Made by a program: the position numbers and the translations under genes | Shown here: positions 58,688 to 64,000 of the stretch, in pieces | Position numbering within the stretch: position 1 is the stretch's first letter | Layout: the number at the start of each line of letters is the position of its first letter | NCBI RefSeq assembly: GCF_028128765.1 | Contig: NZ_LBJG01000023.1 | Span: 248,001 to 312,000 of the forward strand | Direction of reading: 5' to 3' | DNA: 64,000 bases | Source: Bradyrhizobium sp. CCBAU 51627 | GTDB taxonomy: Bacteria; Pseudomonadota; Alphaproteobacteria; Rhizobiales; Xanthobacteraceae | Notes under the pieces: generated by a model | What the model was told of the DNA's origin: nothing | The model's input: the letters and a program-made list of their open reading frames with translations, nothing else | The model's database searches: none

Positions 58688-59437
58688 ATGAAAATCGATC
58701 CGATCCACCAGTTCAACATCGAGCCTCTCTTCACGATCGGCCACATCGGCAATCATACGATCGCGTTCACCAATTCGTCGCTCTACATGCTGGTGGCGGT
58801 CGCCATCATCTCGATCCTGATGCTGGCCAGCGGCACGCAGCTCGTTCCCGGCCGCCTGCAATCGGTCGCTGAGATTTCCTACGAGTTCGTCGCCTCGACC
58901 ATCCGTTCGACGGCCGGCGCGGAAGGCATGAAGTTCTTTCCGCTGGTGTTCTCGCTGTTCATGTTCCTCTGCGTCTCGAACCTGGTCGGCGTCATCCCCT
59001 ATACCTTCACGATCGCGAGCCATCTGATCGTCACCGTGGCGCTGGCGCTCCTGGTCTTCTTCACGGTGCTGATCTACGGCGTCGCCAAGAACGGCCTGAA
59101 GTTCTTCAAGATTTTCGTTCCTCACGGCGTCCCCGGCTACATCCTGCCGCTGGTCATGTTCATCGAGGTCCTGTCGTTCTTCCTGCGGCCGGTCTCCCAC
59201 AGCGTCCGTCTGTTCGCCAACATGCTGGCCGGCCACATCGCGCTGAAAGTGTTCGCGGGTTTCGTCGCCATGCTCGGCTTCTCGCTCGGCGCCATCGGCT
59301 GGGTCGGCGGCGTGCTGCCGCTGGCGCTCACGATCTCGCTGTACGCTCTCGAGATCCTGGTCGCGTTCCTGCAGGCCTATGTGTTTGCGATCCTGACCTG
59401 CATCTACCTCAACGACGCCATTCATCCGGGACACTGA
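58688..59437 (+). CDS. atpB: F0F1 ATP synthase subunit a
   Basis: This proton-channel subunit of F0 has 249 residues and about six membrane segments. The essential Arg is in [21 protein letters not shown]; further motifs are FVPHGVPGY and [17 protein letters not shown] ([20 protein letters not shown]). The ATG at 58688 starts [15 protein letters not shown], the usual alphaproteobacterial N-terminus. Confidence 0.96.
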   Translation: MKIDPIHQFNIEPLFTIGHIGNHTIAFTNSSLYMLVAVAIISILMLASGTQLVPGRLQSVAEISYEFVASTIRSTAGAEGMKFFPLVFSLFMFLCVSNLVGVIPYTFTIASHLIVTVALALLVFFTVLIYGVAKNGLKFFKIFVPHGVPGYILPLVMFIEVLSFFLRPVSHSVRLFANMLAGHIALKVFAGFVAMLGFSLGAIGWVGGVLPLALTISLYALEILVAFLQAYVFAILTCIYLNDAIHPGH

Positions 59438-59490
59438 GCGGTCCTGGGAATTTCCACCCACAACCCTATCTTTCTTTCAAGGAGCCTAAA

Positions 59491-59718
59491 ATGGACGCGA
59501 CAGCAGCAAAACTCATCGGCGCGGGCATCGCGTGCATCGGCATGGGCGGTGCGGGCGTCGGCGTGGGCGTGATCTTCGGCAACTACCTCGCCGCTGCCGT
59601 CCGCAATCCGTCGGCCGCGCAGGGCCAGTTCGGCAACCTGATCTTCGGCTTCGCCGTGACCGAAGCGCTCGGCATCTTCTCGCTGCTGATCGCGCTGCTT
59701 CTGCTGTTCGTTTTCTGA
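59491..59718 (+). CDS. atpE: F0F1 ATP synthase subunit c
   Basis: This 75-residue ring subunit is a hairpin of two helices. The first carries the Gly/Ala-rich packing face [20 protein letters not shown]. The polar loop is AVRNPSA. The second holds the proton-carrying carboxylate Glu in [19 protein letters not shown] precedes the ATG. Confidence 0.97.
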   Translation: MDATAAKLIGAGIACIGMGGAGVGVGVIFGNYLAAAVRNPSAAQGQFGNLIFGFAVTEALGIFSLLIALLLLFVF

Positions 59719-59779
59719 AGAACGACTTCTTTCGCGCCGCTTCATCCGAAGCGGCGCGTGACAGCAACAGGAGTACTCC

Positions 59780-60346
59780 ATGGCCGAGAGTCATGGCGAG
59801 GCGAAAGGTCCCGAGACCGGCGCCCACACCGAAGCCGACGGCGGTCATCACAGCGGCGCGTTTCCGCCGTTCGAGAGCAGCACCTTCGCTTCGCAGCTGG
59901 TGTCGCTCGCGATCTTCTTCGTCGTGCTTTACGTGATCGTGTCCAAGCTCGCTCTGCCGAAGGTCGGCGGTGCGATCGAGGCGCGCCAGAACAGGATCGA
60001 GGGTGACCTCGCCGAGGCGCAGACGCTGAAGGATCAGTCCGAAGCGGCGCTGAAGGCCTATGAAGGCGAGCTCGCTTCGGCGCGCTCGCGGGCGCAGGCG
60101 ATCGGCAACGAATCCCGCGACCAGGCGAATGCGCAGGCGGAAGCCGAGCGCAAGACCCTGGAAGAGCAGCTGGCGAAGAAGCTCGCCGAGGCGGAAAAAA
60201 CCATCGCCTCGACCCGTGCGACCGCCATGAGCAACGTCCGCGGCATTGCGGCCGATGCGGCCGGCACCATCGTCCAGCAGCTCACCGGCGTCGTTCCGGA
60301 TGCAGCGTCGGTCAATGCTGCCGTTGATGCGTCCTTGAAGGGTTAG
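59780..60346 (+). CDS. atpF': F0F1 ATP synthase subunit b'
   Basis: This 188-residue peripheral-stalk subunit has a long acidic, His-rich N-terminus (about 1-35), one membrane helix ([21 protein letters not shown]), and a long Ala/Glu/Lys/Gln coiled-coil. The paired b and b' arrangement is typical of alphaproteobacteria. It lies 5 bp before atpF. Confidence 0.95.
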   Translation: MAESHGEAKGPETGAHTEADGGHHSGAFPPFESSTFASQLVSLAIFFVVLYVIVSKLALPKVGGAIEARQNRIEGDLAEAQTLKDQSEAALKAYEGELASARSRAQAIGNESRDQANAQAEAERKTLEEQLAKKLAEAEKTIASTRATAMSNVRGIAADAAGTIVQQLTGVVPDAASVNAAVDASLKG

Positions 60347-60351
60347 TCGAC

Positions 60352-60837
60352 ATGTTCTTCGATCCTGAAACCTGGGTCGCCATCGCCTTCGTCGTCCTGA
60401 TGGTCGTGTTCGGCTATCTCGGGGTCTTCAAGAAGGCGGTGGCTGCGCTCGATCATCGCGCCGAACGCATCAAGGCCGAACTCGACGACGCGATGCGCCT
60501 CAAGCAGGAAGCCGCCAAGGTGCTTGCGGACTACAAGGCGCGCAGCGCTGCGGCCGAACGCGAGGCCGCCGACATCATCGCCAATGCCAAGTCCGAAGCC
60601 GAGCGCATCGCGACCGAGGCGAAGGCGAAGATGGAAGACTTCGTCGCCCGCCGCACCAAGACCGCGGAGAGCAAGATCGCGCTCGCCGAGGCCCAGGCGC
60701 TGGCCGACGTCCGCGCCGCAGCCGCGGAAGCCGCCGTCCAGGCCGCCTCCACGATCCTGTCGCAGTCGGTCAAGGGCCAGGTCGCCGACGATCTGCTCGC
60801 CAAGGGCATCACCGAGGTTCGCCAGAAGCTGAACTGA
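60352..60837 (+). CDS. atpF: F0F1 ATP synthase subunit b
   Basis: This 161-residue stalk subunit begins [20 protein letters not shown], with the membrane helix at about 5-25, then a coiled-coil rich in Ala, Glu, Lys and Arg ([20 protein letters not shown]) reaching the C-terminus. With b' it forms the heterodimeric stator stalk. A strong terminator ends the operon. Confidence 0.95.
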   Translation: MFFDPETWVAIAFVVLMVVFGYLGVFKKAVAALDHRAERIKAELDDAMRLKQEAAKVLADYKARSAAAEREAADIIANAKSEAERIATEAKAKMEDFVARRTKTAESKIALAEAQALADVRAAAAEAAVQAASTILSQSVKGQVADDLLAKGITEVRQKLN

Positions 60838-60857
60838 GGGCAGACGCCTCACCAATC

Positions 60858-60889
60858 AAAAAGCCGGCGCGATGAGCGCCGGCTTTTTT
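60858..60889 (+). terminator. Rho-independent terminator of the atp operon
   Basis: AAAGCCGGCGC/GCGCCGGCTTT stem with a short loop, followed by TTTT. Confidence 0.93.
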
Positions 60890-60911
60890 GATTTGGACTG
60901 GATCTCTCATC

Positions 60912-61005
60912 GTTGTCACGGCCGGGCTTGTCCCGGCCATCCACGTTCTTTTCAGGTCGTGACCGAAACGTCGATGCCCGGACCAAGCCCGCGCATGACG
61001 GCCTT
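60912..61005. repeat. Intergenic repeat of the GGCCGGGCTTGTCCCGGCCA type
   Basis: The hairpin GGCCGGGcttgtCCCGGCC is followed by a related CCCGGACC-AAGCCCGCGCATGACG part. From memory this is one of the commonest dispersed elements in Bradyrhizobium. It lies between convergent genes. Confidence 0.75.
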
Positions 61006-61013
61006 CGCAAATT

Positions 61014-61667
61014 CTAGCGCTGTTTCTTCTTCCGCGGCTTCGGCTCCGGCGACAGCGCCTGCGGGTCGAATCCGACATAGAAGATGTAGGAATCGGCGAC
61101 TGCGGCCGACGGCACCGGATAGGACAGGTCCTCGGCGACGAAGGTGAACGGCACGCTGCCGTCCTCGGACATCTGGACCGTGGTCCGATAGGCCTTCGAG
61201 GCGATCACCTTCTCGCCGACGCCGCCCTGCACCACGGCGACGCGCAGGGGAACCTCGACCGTGGGAGGCGCGCCGGCGGGCCCTGCGATGACGCGGCCCT
61301 GAATGCCGATGTGCGCGGTGATCTCGCCGCCGTTGCGAACGCATTCACGTGCCATCTTGGTGATCGAGGCCTGGAAGCGCACGTCGTTGCCGACGGCGGG
61401 CTTGCCGGTCGCTCCCACGCCATAGGTCGAGGCACCGGCGCGCACCGTGACCTGCGGGCACTCAAGGTCGTCATCGACCGGCTGGCCCGGTGCAGGCGCC
61501 GGCTTGGGCTGGGCAGGCTCGTCCGATTTGCCGCCGAACAGGCTCTTGAAGCGATCGGTCAATGACTGCGCGGCAACCGGCGAGACAGCCGCAAATGAAA
61601 CCGCGAGCGCCAGCGCGATCACCGGGCCCCGCCGCAGCGCATTCCGCAATGATCGAAGCTCATTCAT
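61014..61667 (-). CDS. Exported protein of unknown function
   Basis: This 217-residue protein has signal peptide PVIALALAVSFAAVSPVAA-Q, a Pro-rich linker (PAQPKPAPAPGQPVDDD), and a beta-sandwich-like mature part (about 65-205): RAGASTYGVGATG, DVRFQASITKMARECVRNGG and VIASKAYRTTVQMSEDG. Two Cys (LECPQV, ARECVR) could form a disulphide. The tail is basic. No family is recognised. Confidence 0.75.
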   Translation of the reverse strand: MNELRSLRNALRRGPVIALALAVSFAAVSPVAAQSLTDRFKSLFGGKSDEPAQPKPAPAPGQPVDDDLECPQVTVRAGASTYGVGATGKPAVGNDVRFQASITKMARECVRNGGEITAHIGIQGRVIAGPAGAPPTVEVPLRVAVVQGGVGEKVIASKAYRTTVQMSEDGSVPFTFVAEDLSYPVPSAAVADSYIFYVGFDPQALSPEPKPRKKKQR

Positions 61668-61787
61668 GAACGGCAGTACTCCATGGCAACGTTCCGGCCG
61701 ATCGGCCGGCCAGCGGGGTTATATCGCCAAAATCGGCGATCCCAAGGCAGCAAAAAGTGGTGATTCCGTCGCGCAGCGGGGTGCGGC

Positions 61788-62375
61788 TCAGCCGCGGAAA
61801 TCCTCGTGCAGCAGACCGAACAGCAGGTGGTCCTGCCAGATGCCGTTGATGCAGAGATAGCGGCGCGCCAGCCCTTCGCGGGAGAAGCCGCACTTCTCCA
61901 GCACCCGGATCGACGGCGCATTGGTGGGGATGCAGGCGGCCTCGACGCGATGCAGATTGAGCTCGCCGAACAGCGTCGGCAACAGCACCCGCAGCGCCGC
62001 CGTCATGTAGCCCCGATGCGCATGGGGCTGGCCGACCCAATAGCCGATCGTGCCGGCCTGAACGATGCCGCGACGGACATTGGCGAGCGTGATGCCGCCG
62101 ACCATGGCGCCGTCGAGCTCGCGGAAGATCAGAAACGGATAGGAACGGTCCGCCGCGATGTCCTCGGAATAGCGACGCAGGCGGCGGCGGAAGCCGGACC
62201 GGGTCAGGTCGTCCGATGGCCAGATCGGTTCCCACGGCGTCAGGTAATCGCGGCTGGTCTCGCGTAAATGCGCCCATTGCAGAAAGTCCGACATCTGTGG
62301 CGCGCGCAACAGCAGCCCATTGCCGCGGGGGGCGAGGGCAGCAGGTCCACTGGAGGGCAGGCGAAAGAGGGCCAT
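61788..62375 (-). CDS. GNAT N-acetyltransferase (RimJ/RimL-like)
   Basis: This acetyl-CoA-dependent acetyltransferase has 195 residues. Core motifs are GTIGYWVGQPHAHRGYMTAA (motif A, acetyl-CoA loop), LNLHRVEAACIPTNAPSIRV, and LEKCGFSREGLARRYLCING. It follows the RimJ type that acetylates ribosomal-protein N-termini, but the substrate is not proven. It lies 40 bp downstream of the M16 peptidase gene. Confidence 0.92.
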   Translation of the reverse strand: MALFRLPSSGPAALAPRGNGLLLRAPQMSDFLQWAHLRETSRDYLTPWEPIWPSDDLTRSGFRRRLRRYSEDIAADRSYPFLIFRELDGAMVGGITLANVRRGIVQAGTIGYWVGQPHAHRGYMTAALRVLLPTLFGELNLHRVEAACIPTNAPSIRVLEKCGFSREGLARRYLCINGIWQDHLLFGLLHEDFRG

Positions 62376-62415
62376 GGTGATGCTTCCCGGGGCGGACGGT
62401 CCGCCAGCGCGGCTC

Positions 62416-63705
62416 CTAATGCAGCCGCGCCTTGGCGCGCGCCCGGGTCAATCCTTCCGCAAAAGACACCGCCGTGTCCAGACCCCTGCCGCTGCCCAAC
62501 GCGACAACCGCAGGCCGGCTGCGCGAAAGCAGCGCACGCGCCGCATCGCGGGTTGATTCGATGCTGACGGCGTCGATCCGGGCCACCAGCTCCTGCACCG
62601 TCTGCGGCCGTCCATAGGCCAGCACGTGCCGGGCGAGCTGCTCGGCGCGTGACGAGCAGCTCTCCAGCGCCATCAACAGACCCGCCTTCATCTGCGCCTT
62701 GGCCCGTGCAATCTCGGCCTCGGTCAGCGTCTCCACCGAATCATTCATGATGTCGACCACGACCTCCATCATCTCCGGCGCGTCGGCCGGATCGGTGCCG
62801 GTGTAGAGACCGAAGAAGCCGGTGTCGGTATAGGGCGCGTGGAAGGTGTAGATGGAGTAGCAGAGGCCGCGCTTCTCGCGCACTTCCTGGAACAGCCGCG
62901 ACGACATCCCGCCGCCGAGGATGTTGGTGAAGACCTGGAGCGAGAACAGCGACAGGTCGGTCTGCGGCACACCTTCCAGCGCCAGCGTCAGATGCGCCTG
63001 TTCCAGCTCGCGATGCACGACCTTGGCGCCGCCCTTGCCGAACCGGGCTGCCTGTGGCTTCGGCCCCGGCGTTGCCTCGAAACTCGCAAAGCGCCTCTCG
63101 GCCTCGGCGACGACCTGCTCGTGGTCGACGGCACCGGCCGCCGCCACCACCATGTCGGGGCCGCGATAATGCGTCGAGAGATAATTGCGCAGCGAGTCGC
63201 GGTTGAAGCTTTTTAGCGTCTTGGCGGTGCCGAGCAGCGAACGCCCCATCGGCTGGTCGGGATAGCAGAGCTCGTTGAGATGCTCGAACACGACGTCGTC
63301 GGGCGTGTCCTGGGCCGCGCCGATCTCCTGCACGATGACGTTCTTCTCGCGCTCGAGCTCGTCCGGCTCGAAGGCGGGATTGGCCAGAATGTCGGCGAGC
63401 ACGTCGAGCGCCAGCGGCACGTCGGCCTTCATCACTCGGGCGTAATAGGATGTCGTCTCGGTCGAGGTGCCGGCATTGAGGTCGCCGCCGACCGCCTCGA
63501 TCTCCTCCACGATCTCGCGCGAGGAGCGACCGGTCGTCCCCTTGAACGCCATATGCTCGAGCAGATGCGAGATACCATGCTCGTTCGGCTTCTCGTCGCG
63601 GCCGCCGACGCCGGCCCAGACGCCGAGCGCGGCGGTCTCGAGGTGCGGCATGTTGTCGGTGACGACGGTGAGGCCGGAGGCAAGCTTGGAGATCTCGACG
63701 CTCAT
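62416..63705 (-). CDS. M16-family zinc peptidase (mitochondrial processing peptidase-like)
   Basis: This peptidase has 429 residues from the ATG at 63705 (AGGGAG upstream, overlap with thrC). The inverted zinc motif HLLEH is in EHGISHLLEHMAFKGTTGRS, with the distal Glu in the helix EREKNVIVQEIGAAQD. Two M16 half domains are present; the C-terminal one has the Arg/Tyr-type loop RLFQEVREKRGLCYSIYTFH. It degrades peptides in the cytosol or near the membrane. Confidence 0.93.
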   Translation of the reverse strand: MSVEISKLASGLTVVTDNMPHLETAALGVWAGVGGRDEKPNEHGISHLLEHMAFKGTTGRSSREIVEEIEAVGGDLNAGTSTETTSYYARVMKADVPLALDVLADILANPAFEPDELEREKNVIVQEIGAAQDTPDDVVFEHLNELCYPDQPMGRSLLGTAKTLKSFNRDSLRNYLSTHYRGPDMVVAAAGAVDHEQVVAEAERRFASFEATPGPKPQAARFGKGGAKVVHRELEQAHLTLALEGVPQTDLSLFSLQVFTNILGGGMSSRLFQEVREKRGLCYSIYTFHAPYTDTGFFGLYTGTDPADAPEMMEVVVDIMNDSVETLTEAEIARAKAQMKAGLLMALESCSSRAEQLARHVLAYGRPQTVQELVARIDAVSIESTRDAARALLSRSRPAVVALGSGRGLDTAVSFAEGLTRARAKARLH

Positions 63706-64000
63706 CCGACAACTCCCTGTTTTGCGGCGCGGCTGACCGACAGCACGAACCGCTCCACCTCGGACTGATCGTTCTTCATCACCGTCATGTGTTCGGATTT
63801 GGTCATGAGACCGTCGAGCCAGGCCGGCAGTTGTGGCCGCTGGCCGCAAGCCGACTCCACGGCGTCAGGGAATTTGGCCGGGTGCGCGGTGGAGAGCACG
63901 ATGTTGGGCACGGTCGTGTCGGTGGTGTCGCGATCGGCAACCGCGAGCGCCACCGCCGTGTGCGGATCGACGAGCTCGCCGGCCTCGCGCCAGGCGGCGC
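63702..64000 (-). CDS. thrC: Threonine synthase, C-terminal part (runs off window)
   Basis: The frame is open through the right edge. The C-terminus reads WREAGELVDPHTAVALAVA, then VPNIVLSTAHPAKFPDAVE and PAWLDGLMTKSEHMTVMKND. The STAHPAKFP strand-helix and adjacent helices are diagnostic of bacterial ThrC. The enzyme converts O-phosphohomoserine to threonine. Its stop overlaps the M16 peptidase start by 4 nt, so the two are coupled. Confidence 0.92.
   Translation of the reverse strand, partial: AAWREAGELVDPHTAVALAVADRDTTDTTVPNIVLSTAHPAKFPDAVESACGQRPQLPAWLDGLMTKSEHMTVMKNDQSEVERFVLSVSRAAKQGVVG

Overview
The window is a GC-rich (about 65%) alphaproteobacterial chromosome segment, almost certainly from a Bradyrhizobium. 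The evidence is the HemA with a FixK-type box upstream, an Irr-like Fur-family regulator, a split F0 operon containing both b and b' subunits, the many Liv-type and Dpp-type ABC systems, and several intergenic repeat types that I recognise from this genus. No rRNA, tRNA, insertion sequence, phage or CRISPR array was seen.

Layout. (1) 1-9.6 kb, minus strand: a partial secreted Gly-rich protein, AMP nucleosidase, a PrsDE-type type I secretion ATPase and adaptor, a GlsB-like membrane protein, an AtzG-like/amidase pair and a CHASE2 adenylate cyclase. (2) 9.7-18 kb, minus strand: an 8.3 kb gene for a 2753-residue FecR/VCBS/beta-helix giant secreted protein, with the CHASE2 cyclase 79 bp downstream. 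Divergently transcribed is a LapG-like transglutaminase-fold cysteine protease. Together with PrsDE this looks like a surface-adhesin secretion and release system, and it is the most interesting part of the window. (3) 19.4-27.5 kb: an LprI-like secreted protein, then a six-gene minus-strand operon (livH-livM-livG-livF-acyl-CoA ligase-substrate-binding protein) for uptake and CoA activation of an organic acid. (4) 27.7-36.5 kb: an ABC exporter pair, an orphan AbrB-type antitoxin, an MBL-fold enzyme and an M29 aminopeptidase, mixed with decayed genes: an EamA permease missing its centre, a frameshifted lipocalin-like gene, and BA14K and cyclase remnants. It ends with an Irr-like regulator facing a FixK-type box. 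(5) 36.6-42.3 kb: a small unknown gene and a dppABC-D/F dipeptide/oligopeptide ABC operon. (6) 42.4-49.6 kb: small unknown proteins, an Omp25/31-like beta-barrel, a chemoreceptor, an MBL-fold hydrolase and hemA with a FixK box. (7) 49.7-57.8 kb: a sodium-symporter-like hybrid histidine kinase, a roughly 0.57 kb structured intergenic repeat, a LuxR-type response regulator, an MFS symporter, YjbQ and a coiled-coil exported protein. (8) 58.1-60.9 kb: the atpI-atpB-atpE-atpF'-atpF operon. (9) 60.9-64 kb, minus strand: a secreted unknown, a GNAT acetyltransferase, an M16 peptidase and the 3' part of thrC.

All functions are read from sequence motifs and remembered family features; no search was run. 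Start codons were moved from the longest open frame where a ribosome binding site or family length favoured a downstream start.
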